DNA from: Sulfurimonas sp. hsl 1-7
GTDB taxonomy: Bacteria; Campylobacterota; Campylobacteria; Campylobacterales; Sulfurimonadaceae
Assembly (NCBI RefSeq): GCF_030577135.1
Contig: NZ_JAUIRR010000001.1
Coordinates: forward strand, 62,001 to 126,000
DNA: 64,000 nucleotides
Direction of reading: 5' to 3'
Under the pieces are notes generated by a model, which saw only the letters and a list, made by a program, of their open reading frames with translations, was not told the origin of the DNA and did not search any database. Made by a program: the position numbers and the translations under genes. Numbering within the stretch: position 1 is the first letter of the stretch; the number at the start of each line of letters is the position of its first letter. This document shows positions 53,274 through 62,777 of this stretch, one piece after another.

Positions 53274-54518
53274 TTATCTTCCCTGTACAGCATTCCCCAT
53301 ATCCCACATAGGTAGGAAAATACCAAGAGCAAGAAGAATTACCATACCTGCAATCATAAAGAGCATAATAGGTTCAATTGCTTCACTTAGACCATCAATA
53401 ATAGCATCAAAGCGCATTTTATAGTATTCAGCTACTTTTTTAATCATAGAATCCAGTGTACCACTATCCTCACCTGCTCTAACCATTTGGATAATCATAT
53501 TTTCAAATAGACCAGTTTCTTCAAGTCCCTTATTTAATGCACCACCTTTTTCAACTGTTACTCTGACTGATAAAAGTTTGTGTTTAAGTGGAAGATTATC
53601 AATCATGCTAATTGCAGTATCGAGCGCTTCAGCAATAGGAATTCCAGCACGTACTAGTTCAGAAAAAACAAGTGTAAATCTACTTAATGTTGAAAACATA
53701 ATAAGGTTTTTAACTAAATATGTTCGGAGTAAAAACTTATGCCACTTAAATCGAATATGTTCATAGTTATTAATCATATATTTAAAAATAATAAATCCGA
53801 TAAAGAGACCGAGTAAAATATAAGGACCATAAGTGTTGAATAAATGCTCTAAAGTTAATAAGATCTTTGTTGGTAAAGGGAGTTCTGCATTTAGCTTTTC
53901 AAACATATCTTTAAATTTGGGAACAACATAAGTGATAAGTATTGTAAAAGCAATAGCCATGGCAATCATAACATTTCTTGGATATGCCATTGCCTTTTTA
54001 AATTTTACAACGTTAGAACGGATCTCTTCTAACATATCGGCGAGTGAATATAATGCTTCATCTAAGTTACCTGTTTTTTCACCGAGTTGTACCATCGCAA
54101 TAGTAAGGTTTCCTACTTCAAAGCGGAAGTTTTGCATCGAATTAGATAGAGATTGTCCAGAGTTAATATCATCAGCTACTTTTGAAAAAACTGTTTCTAA
54201 TGCTTCATCAGCAGTAGCATTGGCAATCTCTGAAAGAGAATCGTGGATAGAGATACCGGCATTTGTCATAACTGCTAGTTGACGAATTGCTGCTATTAAA
54301 GAATCTGGTTTGATTTTCTTTTTTCTATAATTTTTTAAAAAGTCATGTTTAAGTCTTTTAAACTTATCTTCAAAAGGTTCGTCTGCTTCTGCAATCTTTA
54401 TAATGATACCGGTAAATTTTAATTTAGCGTAGTTCATAGCCTCTTTTTTATCTGCAGCGTATAATCCTACTGTCTCTTTTTTCCCATGTTTTAATACTGT
54501 TGCTTCAAAGTACTTCAT
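53274..54518 (-). CDS. Type II secretion/pilus inner-membrane protein F (CtsF-like)
   Basis: A 414-aa GspF/PilC family platform protein. Two T2SSF domains (about residues 75-195 and 280-400) with the GEKTGNLDEALYSLADMLE and RAGEDSGTLDSMIKKVAEYY motifs and membrane helices near 178, 230 and 385. The short N-terminal domain is intact. It overlaps the ATPase gene by four bases (ATGA). In Campylobacter jejuni ctsE-ctsF have the same order and are needed for natural transformation. Confidence 0.9.
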   Translation of the reverse strand: MKYFEATVLKHGKKETVGLYAADKKEAMNYAKLKFTGIIIKIAEADEPFEDKFKRLKHDFLKNYRKKKIKPDSLIAAIRQLAVMTNAGISIHDSLSEIANATADEALETVFSKVADDINSGQSLSNSMQNFRFEVGNLTIAMVQLGEKTGNLDEALYSLADMLEEIRSNVVKFKKAMAYPRNVMIAMAIAFTILITYVVPKFKDMFEKLNAELPLPTKILLTLEHLFNTYGPYILLGLFIGFIIFKYMINNYEHIRFKWHKFLLRTYLVKNLIMFSTLSRFTLVFSELVRAGIPIAEALDTAISMIDNLPLKHKLLSVRVTVEKGGALNKGLEETGLFENMIIQMVRAGEDSGTLDSMIKKVAEYYKMRFDAIIDGLSEAIEPIMLFMIAGMVILLALGIFLPMWDMGNAVQGR

Positions 54519-56251
54519 TCTTTTGCCACCTTTAATACTTCTTCAATACTTGTAATGCCATCAATAGCTTTTTGTATACCATTTTGGAAGATATTAACAA
54601 ATCCCTCTTTTTTCGCTTGTTCAAGTATAGCATCTTTTGACGCTCCTTTTGCAATAAGTGTTGAAATTTCTTCTGATACATTTAATACTTCAGCAATCAT
54701 CTCCCTACCTATATAACCGGAGTCATTACACTCTCTACAACCCTTTCCTTTATAAAACTTTGTCCCTGGAGGTACAATTCCATCGATCTCTTCAAATACT
54801 GAAGCGGAGAGCTCATCTTCAATTTTACAATGAGGACAAATTTTTCTTACAAGCCTTTGTGCTTGAATAGCAACTAAAGCCCCACTAATAAGATAATGCT
54901 CAATTCCCATATCTGCCATACGTGGAATGGCACTAATAGCGTCATTTGTATGGAGAGTCGAGATAACTAAGTGTCCTGTAAGTGCAGCTTTAATAGCAAT
55001 CTCTAGTGTTTCTTGGTCACGAATCTCCCCGATCATGATTTTATCAGGGTCTTGACGAAGAATTGAACGAAGTGCATCTGCAAAACTAAGACCAACTTTA
55101 GCATTTACTTGAACTTGTTGGATCAGGTTCATTCTATACTCAACCGGGTCTTCAACAGTAATAACTTTATCCTCTACATTTCTTAACTCATTTAAGGCCC
55201 CATAGAGTGTTGTCGTTTTACCGGAACCTGTTGGACCAGTGACCAGAATAATTCCATATGGAGCTTTAAGGCCTTTAATCAGTTTATTATAACTTACTGG
55301 ATCCATACCGGCATCTTCAAGTCTAACAAGAGCTTTTTGTTTATCTAAAACCCTCATAACAATCGATTCACCATATAAAATCGGTAAGGTTGATATACGA
55401 AAATCGTATTCTCTTGAACCGACAGTAGTAGAGAAACGACCATCCTGTGGTTTACGTTTTTCTGCAATATCTAAATTTGAAAGAAGTTTTAACCTTGATG
55501 CTAATGGTGGATAGATATCTTTTTCAAAGATAAACATCTCCGAAAGTCTACCATCTACACGACCTCGAACAACACAGTTTTTTTCAGTCGGTTCAATGTG
55601 AATATCACTAGCACGACCACTTATACATGTTTTTAAAATAACATCAATAAGTTGTAATATTGAAGATGCTTCTTGTTGTTCCTCTAAAGAGCTAATAGAG
55701 TTTAACTCCTCACGAATTCTTTTAACAAGCCCTTTAACACTGTCTTTTAGGCCGATTTTATAAAGGTATGATGAGACCTGTTTTTTTGTAGCAAGGGCAA
55801 TTTTAAGAACTTTTCGAGGAAAAAGTCTTTGCATTGCTTCTTGTGCTTCAATATTTAAAGGGTCATTAATAGCAATTGTTACACTCATATCATCTTGTGA
55901 AATTGGTATAGCATTATGTTTTTGCAATTGTGAAAGTGAAACTTGTTCTGTAAGATAATAATCCATATCGATTGAATCAAGATCTACAAACATAAGATCA
56001 AGTTCATGCGCTAGTTTTTCCAGGACAACAGATTCAGGTATATAATCATAGTTATCTATAATTGAGAGATCATAAACTCCATCTCTTACCTGTTGGACAA
56101 TAAAACGAACAAGTCTATCCATTGTCATAAAACCTGAAAGGGTAATATCTCTAAGGACTAGATTTTCACTAACACCTTTTGCAAGTAATCTATCTACTTG
56201 CCCTTTCATTATTGAACCGTTGGCAAGTAAATCGGTTGTTATTCTATCCAT
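54515..56251 (-). CDS. Type II secretion/pilus assembly ATPase E (CtsE-like)
   Basis: A 578-aa GspE/PulE ATPase. N-terminal GspE_N domain (about 1-150), Walker [16 protein letters not shown] near residue 343, Asp and His boxes, Walker B KIMIGEIRDQETLEIAIKAALTGH near residue 403, and a C-terminal tetracysteine zinc site (CPHC and CRECNDSGYIGR). It powers pseudopilus or pilus dynamics. It comes just before the F gene. Confidence 0.93.
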   Translation of the reverse strand: MDRITTDLLANGSIMKGQVDRLLAKGVSENLVLRDITLSGFMTMDRLVRFIVQQVRDGVYDLSIIDNYDYIPESVVLEKLAHELDLMFVDLDSIDMDYYLTEQVSLSQLQKHNAIPISQDDMSVTIAINDPLNIEAQEAMQRLFPRKVLKIALATKKQVSSYLYKIGLKDSVKGLVKRIREELNSISSLEEQQEASSILQLIDVILKTCISGRASDIHIEPTEKNCVVRGRVDGRLSEMFIFEKDIYPPLASRLKLLSNLDIAEKRKPQDGRFSTTVGSREYDFRISTLPILYGESIVMRVLDKQKALVRLEDAGMDPVSYNKLIKGLKAPYGIILVTGPTGSGKTTTLYGALNELRNVEDKVITVEDPVEYRMNLIQQVQVNAKVGLSFADALRSILRQDPDKIMIGEIRDQETLEIAIKAALTGHLVISTLHTNDAISAIPRMADMGIEHYLISGALVAIQAQRLVRKICPHCKIEDELSASVFEEIDGIVPPGTKFYKGKGCRECNDSGYIGREMIAEVLNVSEEISTLIAKGASKDAILEQAKKEGFVNIFQNGIQKAIDGITSIEEVLKVAKE

Positions 56252-56260
56252 ATTAAACCT

Positions 56261-56803
56261 CTACCAATATATATGACGCTTTATCAGCATTGTGTCATAA
56301 TACTCTTCTATTACCATTTTTGATGTCTTATAATCTTTTTGCAAATAAAGTTTATAAGAAACTTTATTGTTATCAGGATCATCAAAAATATAGAGTGTTC
56401 TTCTATCATGTTTACCAAGTTCTGTATAAAATTCAAAAACTTTCGAAAGAATATAATCTGTTGAAGGTAAATTCAGTTCTGAAAGATCATAATCATCTAC
56501 AAGTGCATGGTATAATAGTTTTTTTTGCATTAATATTATTGAAAAGTAAGCAGAATTAGATCTTGATTCTGGCGAAAACTTTAATTTAGCAATAGGTAAA
56601 GCCAGTCTGTCAATATAATCTGCTTTTAAACATGAAAAAGCATAAAGAGATAAAAACTCTTCATCTTTATTGTAGTGTCTAAAGTTATTAAAACCAATAT
56701 TACAGGCAGACTCAAACTTTTTATTTTGATATAGATTTAGAATATCTTGCTTAACACTTGCAAATAAATTAATAGACAAAAGAATGACTAAAAGTGTTTT
56801 CAT
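56261..56803 (-). CDS. Hypothetical exported protein in T2SS/Cts cluster
   Basis: A 180-aa protein with an N-terminal signal sequence (about 1-17, ending NLFA), then a helical, Tyr- and Leu-rich domain and a charged C-terminal part (HDRRTLYIFDDPDNNKVSYKL). Not a family I know. It overlaps the TPR gene by four bases, and ATPase E follows nine bases after its stop. In this position it is probably a periplasmic component of the machine. Confidence 0.65.
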   Translation of the reverse strand: MKTLLVILLSINLFASVKQDILNLYQNKKFESACNIGFNNFRHYNKDEEFLSLYAFSCLKADYIDRLALPIAKLKFSPESRSNSAYFSIILMQKKLLYHALVDDYDLSELNLPSTDYILSKVFEFYTELGKHDRRTLYIFDDPDNNKVSYKLYLQKDYKTSKMVIEEYYDTMLIKRHIYW

Positions 56804-57639
56804 CGAAATTCTCCTGTTGTAATATCATCTAATAAAAGTTCAGCATTGCTGGAATGTGAAAATTTAATATATTCCTCTAAAGCTTTTTGAGCTAATTGTT
56901 TTTTACCAAGTTTTACCAGTGATTTTGAAAATAGAATCCAGCTATCTTCATTTTCTTTATCAAGTTGATTTGTTACAAGTGCATAGTTATAAGCTTTTGA
57001 ATAATCACCAAGAGAATAATACTGTTTTGCTAAAAACAGACTCAAAGCAGGACTGTTATTCTTTTTAAATCTCATTTCAGCATCTTTGATGTCTTGTAAA
57101 CTGGTCTTTCTAGCTATAACAATTTTGTTGTGATCTTTAGAAACAGTATCACTCTCTTCAACATCCATTTTTTCAACTTCTACAGTTGTTGATACTTTAG
57201 GTGTCTCAACATGTTTTTTCTTCGGAGCCTCACTTACATAAGATGTATTGAATGTTTGTTCTTGAGGAGTACTTTTGTAGTATCCATCAGTTGATTCTTG
57301 CATACTCTTCATAAAGTCCAAAGATGGTTGAAGTACAACTTTTCTGTTCTCTTTAGGAAGCACTTGTATAACAGGCTCTATTTTTGTATCTACTATATTG
57401 GCTATTGTAGGTATATGTGGTTGCTGTACTTTGTTTATAGATGTAGTTGTAGTTTCACTTGCAATCATAGTTGTGTTTTTTTTCTCTTTTGAAACTAATT
57501 TTTCTTGATCATCAGAAGAAAGATATACACTAACTGAAATAGAAATAATTATAACACTCACTGTAATTACGGCATGAGGTAAAAAAGATTTGATTTTATA
57601 TCTTAACCATCTTCTTTCTAAATCTCTTGTATTAAGCAT
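56800..57639 (-). CDS. Bitopic TPR protein in T2SS/Cts cluster
   Basis: A 279-aa protein with a basic N-terminus, one membrane helix (about residues 22-43), a low-complexity periplasmic linker rich in Thr, Ser, Val and Lys (about 50-175), and two or three TPR-like helices at 185-279 (LFLAKQYYSLGDYSKAYNYAL and ILFSKSLVKLGKKQLAQKALEEYIK). Topology resembles MshN-type and related secretion proteins. It overlaps the AAA ATPase by eight bases. Confidence 0.7.
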   Translation of the reverse strand: MLNTRDLERRWLRYKIKSFLPHAVITVSVIIISISVSVYLSSDDQEKLVSKEKKNTTMIASETTTTSINKVQQPHIPTIANIVDTKIEPVIQVLPKENRKVVLQPSLDFMKSMQESTDGYYKSTPQEQTFNTSYVSEAPKKKHVETPKVSTTVEVEKMDVEESDTVSKDHNKIVIARKTSLQDIKDAEMRFKKNNSPALSLFLAKQYYSLGDYSKAYNYALVTNQLDKENEDSWILFSKSLVKLGKKQLAQKALEEYIKFSHSSNAELLLDDITTGEFR

Positions 57640-58441
57640 CTATTAGTCCTGTGTGAATTGCAGCCATTTCAATGAGTTTATTAGAAATTTGATCTGTTTT
57701 TACATCTTGAAGTTGATTGTTTTTTTCATAAGTGCTATATATATCAAATAGAGCATAAATAAGCTTATTTGTATCTCTATAGTTACCATGAGTTAAAGAA
57801 CTGATTTTATTTACTGCTTTTTGCGTAAACATATTTGCACTGTCAAAACAGTTTGCTTTCATCAGTTTTTTTTGAATATAAATTTTGAGTTCTACATTTG
57901 AAGCATTTTCAAGCTCAATAGTTTCCCATATTCTAGTTTGAAAATGCTCCTTTGCTATTATATCTTCTTTCTCTGTCTTATGTAGTGTAATCACAAACTT
58001 TATAGTTCTACTATCGGAAAGAAGCCTTATTTTTTCCATGAGAGTCTCAGAGTAAAGTTGAGCCTCATCCAATAAAACAACAGGAACATGTTTCATCTCT
58101 TTTGTACTTACAATTTTCATAAACTGTGTGAAATTAAGTTCACCATTATATTTTGTATCAAAAATATCTTGAGCAAGAGTTTTATAAAATTCACTTTCAT
58201 CTATGATAGGTGTTTGGTATAAATAGATATCTTGTGTTTCAAGTAAGTCTTTATAAAGTTTTGTTAAGAACATACTCTTACCGGTACCAGGTTTACCAAA
58301 TAGTAAAATCATTTTGAGAGGTTTTTTGATAGAGTCTTTTAGTGACTGGTATATTGTCGAGACTCTATCTAACTGTATGTAATCGTTTGCATTGACAGTA
58401 TCTAGAAAAACATTTCTGGACTTAACATAGATACTACTCAT
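57632..58441 (-). CDS. ExeA/MshM-like AAA ATPase (CtsP-like)
   Basis: A 269-aa AAA_22/ExeA-type ATPase. Walker A LFGKPGTGKSMFL (about 46-58), Walker B VVLLDEAQLYSETL (about 118-131), sensor VITLHKTE. Such ATPases assist assembly of secretins or pili in the membrane. C. jejuni CtsP, in an equivalent position after the secretin gene, is needed for DNA uptake. It is 16 bp after the secretin gene. Confidence 0.85.
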   Translation of the reverse strand: MSSIYVKSRNVFLDTVNANDYIQLDRVSTIYQSLKDSIKKPLKMILLFGKPGTGKSMFLTKLYKDLLETQDIYLYQTPIIDESEFYKTLAQDIFDTKYNGELNFTQFMKIVSTKEMKHVPVVLLDEAQLYSETLMEKIRLLSDSRTIKFVITLHKTEKEDIIAKEHFQTRIWETIELENASNVELKIYIQKKLMKANCFDSANMFTQKAVNKISSLTHGNYRDTNKLIYALFDIYSTYEKNNQLQDVKTDQISNKLIEMAAIHTGLIDA

Positions 58442-58457
58442 ATATCTAAAATCCTAA

Positions 58458-60101
58458 TTATTTTGCATCATCTGATGATGTAGTTTTTTTTGCAGAGTCT
58501 TTTTTAGAAATACTTGAACTTCTAGGAGCTGTTAAAAGCTCATTACTTAAACCTTCATATCCTAAATCAGATAAAGATACATTATTTTTATCTTTGTGAA
58601 TAATATGTGGTTCAATAATAATAACCAGTTCTTGAATCTGTTTGATTTTCTCTTCATATTTAAAAAGATAGTTAATAACTGGAATATCACCTAAAATAGG
58701 TACTTTATTTGATTCCTGAGTATTCTTTGTATTTATAAGTCCACCAAGGATAATTCTATTTCCATCTTTTACGGTTACTACTGAAGAGAGTTGACGACGA
58801 TTTAAATCAGGTGGAATGTCTCTACCAGTACTCGGTGCAGTAGAAATGTCCTGTGCTGTTTCAGATAAAGACGGATTGATTTTTAATGTTATAGTATTAT
58901 CATTAGAAATTTCTGGAGTGATTGTTAATAATACACCAGCAAAAACAGAATTAATCTCTTCATTTTGCGCAGTTGTAGTAGAAGAAGTTGTTGTACTCGT
59001 TGATGATGTTATTTTATAAAAATATTCAGTTCCGGCAGTAATAAGTGCAGGTTGATTATTCAATGTTAAAACTTTAGGATTTGAAATCGAACTAACATCT
59101 CCTTGTGTTTGTAAAAATTTTACTACTTCATTTAACGTTCCACCAGCTTTAATACTTACTAAGCTAGCTGCACCGTTGATTGTGTCTGCAACACCTGGAC
59201 CAGGGACTGCTGACTCAGTAATATTGATCTTTGTACCATCTACACTATCCCATTCTGTTACATTTTTATTATTTAAGTGATGTACACCTAATTCAATGTT
59301 TTGGAGTGCATAGAGTTGTTTCCAGTCAATACCTGTAGTTTTTCCTTCACTCATTGTAACTGCTAAGAGTTGTACATCAATAAGTACTTGAAGCTGAACT
59401 TTTTCTTGAAGCTTTTTGAGATATGATTCAAATCGTTTCATCTGCTTATTTGTCGCAGTAACGGTAATTAAACCAGCATTTTTATTAATAATAGGATGCG
59501 ATGCTTTATATACATCGTGTGGACGATTAAGAACTTTTACAAACTCTTCATCTAATTGATCCCAGAATTTTACTTCATCAGTACTTTCAATTTTTATACC
59601 CGTATCAGAAGTTGATGAAGTTGCTGAATTACTAGTTCCAGAACCACTACTACTAGTCGTTGTAGTTCCTGTTGTAGTTGATATATTTGAGGTACCTGCA
59701 GATGAACTTAATGTAACATCAGTACTTCCTGTACTTTTTCGTTGAGATAAAATATAATCAATGTTATAAACTTTTGTCGTAAGATATGAAATTTTTAACA
59801 GATTATTCTCTAACGTGTATGTAAGGTTGTTCTCACTGAGTATTAGATTAAGAACTTCATCAATTGTTAGGTTTTTTAGATTAGTTTTATTTAGTTTCGT
59901 ATCTAAAAACTTTTCCGCATAAGGATCAGTTACGACTATACTAAATCCACACTCATCACTTAATTGTTCAACAAAATCTATGATTTTTGTATTTTTAGCT
60001 GAACTAATACTAAAAAGTTCATACGAACAATCAGCAAAACTACTTGTTGATAATGCTGCAGTTAATAAAGCTGCGCAAATTGATGTTTTTATATGTTTCA
60101 T
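58458..60101 (-). CDS. mshL: Secretin, MSHA-type MshL/CtsD-like
   Basis: A 547-aa outer-membrane secretin. Signal peptide (1-23), N0/STN-type domain with IDFVEQLSDECGFSIVVTDP (about 37-105), a Ser/Thr/Gly low-complexity region (about 130-165), an N1 domain and the C-terminal secretin domain with VPILGDIPVINYLFKYE near residue 475. ATG 60101 is chosen over the TTG two codons upstream. It forms the channel for DNA uptake or pilus exit, and is the outer-membrane part of this cluster. Confidence 0.88.
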   Translation of the reverse strand: MKHIKTSICAALLTAALSTSSFADCSYELFSISSAKNTKIIDFVEQLSDECGFSIVVTDPYAEKFLDTKLNKTNLKNLTIDEVLNLILSENNLTYTLENNLLKISYLTTKVYNIDYILSQRKSTGSTDVTLSSSAGTSNISTTTGTTTTSSSGSGTSNSATSSTSDTGIKIESTDEVKFWDQLDEEFVKVLNRPHDVYKASHPIINKNAGLITVTATNKQMKRFESYLKKLQEKVQLQVLIDVQLLAVTMSEGKTTGIDWKQLYALQNIELGVHHLNNKNVTEWDSVDGTKINITESAVPGPGVADTINGAASLVSIKAGGTLNEVVKFLQTQGDVSSISNPKVLTLNNQPALITAGTEYFYKITSSTSTTTSSTTTAQNEEINSVFAGVLLTITPEISNDNTITLKINPSLSETAQDISTAPSTGRDIPPDLNRRQLSSVVTVKDGNRIILGGLINTKNTQESNKVPILGDIPVINYLFKYEEKIKQIQELVIIIEPHIIHKDKNNVSLSDLGYEGLSNELLTAPRSSSISKKDSAKKTTSSDDAK

Positions 60102-60110
60102 ATCCAATCC

Positions 60111-60599
60111 CTAGTTGTTGTTAAATTTTAGACTTTTATGTTGACTTTTTGTTGATAAAACGATGAGTTTTTTGTTTCTCTTCAAAAAAACCGTTTTACT
60201 ACCCACTTTCTCTATCTTATAGCCTTGGACACTCTGACCCTCTTTATACCATCTACCATCAATTAAAACCGATTTATTAATAATCGCTTCAAGTGATAAC
60301 TTCCCTTTAGATGATTTTGCATCTGAACCTCCTGTAAGATTTTGTGAAGAACTTTTCACTTTTCTTGAAGAAGTATAAGAACGAGAGCTTTTACCTTTTG
60401 TATTTTTTGTCTTATCTAAAAAAATAAATGGATCACTCATTGTTCCTAAATAAGAGTTTTTAGCTCCAACACGAGCAGGTTTGATAGCTTCAACTTGCTC
60501 ATCAACCCACGATAATTCACTTGTGTTTACCATGACATTATCTGCTACAAGTCCAGTTGATACAAACAATGAGATGACTGTAATTATTGACTTTTTCAT
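60111..60599 (-). CDS. Periplasmic PilP/MshK-like protein (CtsR-like position)
   Basis: A 162-aa protein with signal peptide (1-19), a Ser/Lys-rich middle (about 60-95) and a small beta domain at the end, LEAIINKSVLIDGRWYKEGQ followed by VGSKTVFLKRNKKLIVL, like the PilP/GspC HR-type domain. ATG 60599 overlaps the previous stop by one base; TTG 60617 is a weaker alternative. It probably connects the secretin to the inner-membrane complex. Confidence 0.7.
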   Translation of the reverse strand: MKKSIITVISLFVSTGLVADNVMVNTSELSWVDEQVEAIKPARVGAKNSYLGTMSDPFIFLDKTKNTKGKSSRSYTSSRKVKSSSQNLTGGSDAKSSKGKLSLEAIINKSVLIDGRWYKEGQSVQGYKIEKVGSKTVFLKRNKKLIVLSTKSQHKSLKFNNN

Positions 60600-61234
60600 T
60601 AGTATGCAATCCCCCAAACTGATATATTTAGATCTGAATTGAGTTTTCTGTCTTTAGCAGTTATACTAAAATCATGAAGGTCAACTACTAATTCACTTTG
60701 TTCTAGTGCATTAATGAACTTCAAGGTGTTTGTATAGTTTCCAGTCCCTTTTACAGATATATCTAATACATGACCAAAAGATTTGTCTTTTTTAGCATAT
60801 CTATTAGTAAACTCACTCAGTTTCATATTGTACTTTTGAGCATTTGTTGTGATAGAATCAAGATACTCACCCCAACTTTGTTCATCGTATATTAACGATG
60901 AGATAGTCTCAATTTTACTTTTAATATAGCTGTTACTCTCTTTTTTGAGTGCTGTTTTTTGATCAATATTTCTAATCTCATTATTAAGATTTGTAATTAT
61001 CGATTCTGGATTTCTTTGCAAATACATCTCATCCGTATTTATTTTATTTTGCAAACTCACAACATTTGCTCGCGTTCTTTCAAAACTTTCAAAAGAACTG
61101 TCCCAAAATAAAAGATAAGAAAAAGCGAATATACCAGCTACTATAAGAATATAGATCATCTGTACATCTCTTTTTGGCTTATCTTTAAAAGCAGTGTCTA
61201 TTTTATGTAAGTAATCTTCAATATTTATCTTCAT
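60599..61234 (-). CDS. PilO/MshJ-like inner-membrane protein
   Basis: A 211-aa protein with a short N-terminus, a membrane helix (about 25-44), a coiled coil (about 50-90) and a ferredoxin-like periplasmic domain (about 120-205), including VKGTGNYTNTLKFINALEQSELVVDLHDFSI, typical of PilO. It overlaps the PilM/PilN-like gene by four bases. Confidence 0.75.
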   Translation of the reverse strand: MKINIEDYLHKIDTAFKDKPKRDVQMIYILIVAGIFAFSYLLFWDSSFESFERTRANVVSLQNKINTDEMYLQRNPESIITNLNNEIRNIDQKTALKKESNSYIKSKIETISSLIYDEQSWGEYLDSITTNAQKYNMKLSEFTNRYAKKDKSFGHVLDISVKGTGNYTNTLKFINALEQSELVVDLHDFSITAKDRKLNSDLNISVWGIAY

Positions 61235-62766
61235 TGCAGTTTCACCTTTAGTTCACTAAGATACATTTTAGAATTAGTATTTAAGAGAATTTTTTCTAAT
61301 TCAAATGTATATTTGCCCTCATAGACTTTTGTTAGATGTTCAACAAGTCTAGTGATCTGTCTGTCTGTTTTAGCAGCCAACTTAATAACTAAAGTTTGTT
61401 GAGAATCTTTTTCATGATAATGAGTTTTAGTTGCTTTAACGTAAAATTTAGACATCTCTTTTGTAAATATAGCTAAAAGCTTTGCTTTCATAGGATAATC
61501 AACTTTTACCTGATGTATTTTAATTAAAGTATTCTTCTTCTCATCATACTCTTTTTCCTCTTTTGTTAAGAGTTTTAAAGACTTCTCTTTATCGGCTTGT
61601 CTGTTTTTTATAGTTGCTTCCCTTGTAACTCTTGTATTGTGCAACTCATTATATTTTTGTTGTAAAAGATCTTGTTGTAAAGTTTGAGCATAAGTTAAAA
61701 CCCAATAAGTAATAGGATATGCAAAAGCTAATGCTAAAGAGGCAGCTACAACAGTAATAAGTCTACCACTATCTCTTTGGATAAAACGAGGAGGACGTTT
61801 ATAGTCCGTAAAGTTACACTTATATCTGTCTTCATTTGAAAGGTTTGAGTAAAGATGCATTAATGCATGAAGCTGATCTATATATACATCATTGTTTTCA
61901 AAGCCGTAGTCAAAGTCAAATTGACTTGATTGGATATTTAGTTCAGCTTCAATCATCTCATCAAGTTGTGTAACCGTTTGAGTTTGTGAACCTATATATA
62001 TATGATCAATTTTATCAATTTCAAAAGCTCTTTTTGTATATGTCAGAATATCATTAATATTCGCAAAAAGTTCTTTATATAGTTTGATAATGTAGTTTTT
62101 ATATTCACTATCTGTCTCTTTAAGGTTTGTATGTGTAAAAAACTTTAAGAATTCATCATAGTCAATTCTCTCACCATAAAGTTCACAAAATCTTTCATGC
62201 ATATCTATAAAAGAGTACTTTATAGATTTTGTATATAAAAACTCTTTTTCAGAATATAATGTTACAAAAGCATCATTTTCTTGAAAGTAAATATAACAAT
62301 GAACACCAGAATTCTCAACGATCTCTTTTGCATACAAAGATTTGATTAAAAGAGGAACAGGGATAATTACATCAATGTATTTAACTGTCTCGACTACATG
62401 TGAAAATGTGTTTGTTATATCTAAAGGATCAACAATGAAAACATGAAAGTGACGATTCTCTTCATCTAAATTACTAAAAGTTTCAATATACTGAATTTTA
62501 TACTCAACCGCTTGATCAAGTGCTAACTCATCATAAGCTTTATTGCTTAAAGCATCATATAAATCTTCATCGGGTATATTTTTACTAATTTCAATTTGAG
62601 CATTGATGAACTCTTTCGTATTTAAGTAAGAGATTACCAACTGTTCTTTAGAATATTCTGGTGCTTTCTCTTCACTTAGAAAACTAGAAACTCCTTTAAA
62701 GTAAGTTTCCTTATACGGATTAGCTGATAGTACACTTGAAAAAGTGTGTTGTTCTGATTTACTCAT
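61231..62766 (-). CDS. PilM/PilN-like fused protein (MshI-type)
   Basis: A 511-aa protein. About 330 N-terminal cytoplasmic residues include an actin-like (PilM-type) pattern with VIIPVPLLIKSLYAKEIVENSG and ayiyfqendafvtly-like strands, then a membrane helix (about 338-360), a coiled coil (about 365-420) and a periplasmic PilN-like domain (about 430-511). Separate pilM and pilN genes occur in type IV pilus operons; here they seem to be fused, as in MshI. Ten bases separate it from the M99 peptidase gene. Confidence 0.7.
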   Translation of the reverse strand: MSKSEQHTFSSVLSANPYKETYFKGVSSFLSEEKAPEYSKEQLVISYLNTKEFINAQIEISKNIPDEDLYDALSNKAYDELALDQAVEYKIQYIETFSNLDEENRHFHVFIVDPLDITNTFSHVVETVKYIDVIIPVPLLIKSLYAKEIVENSGVHCYIYFQENDAFVTLYSEKEFLYTKSIKYSFIDMHERFCELYGERIDYDEFLKFFTHTNLKETDSEYKNYIIKLYKELFANINDILTYTKRAFEIDKIDHIYIGSQTQTVTQLDEMIEAELNIQSSQFDFDYGFENNDVYIDQLHALMHLYSNLSNEDRYKCNFTDYKRPPRFIQRDSGRLITVVAASLALAFAYPITYWVLTYAQTLQQDLLQQKYNELHNTRVTREATIKNRQADKEKSLKLLTKEEKEYDEKKNTLIKIHQVKVDYPMKAKLLAIFTKEMSKFYVKATKTHYHEKDSQQTLVIKLAAKTDRQITRLVEHLTKVYEGKYTFELEKILLNTNSKMYLSELKVKLQ

Positions 62767-62777
62767 AAACTATAATC

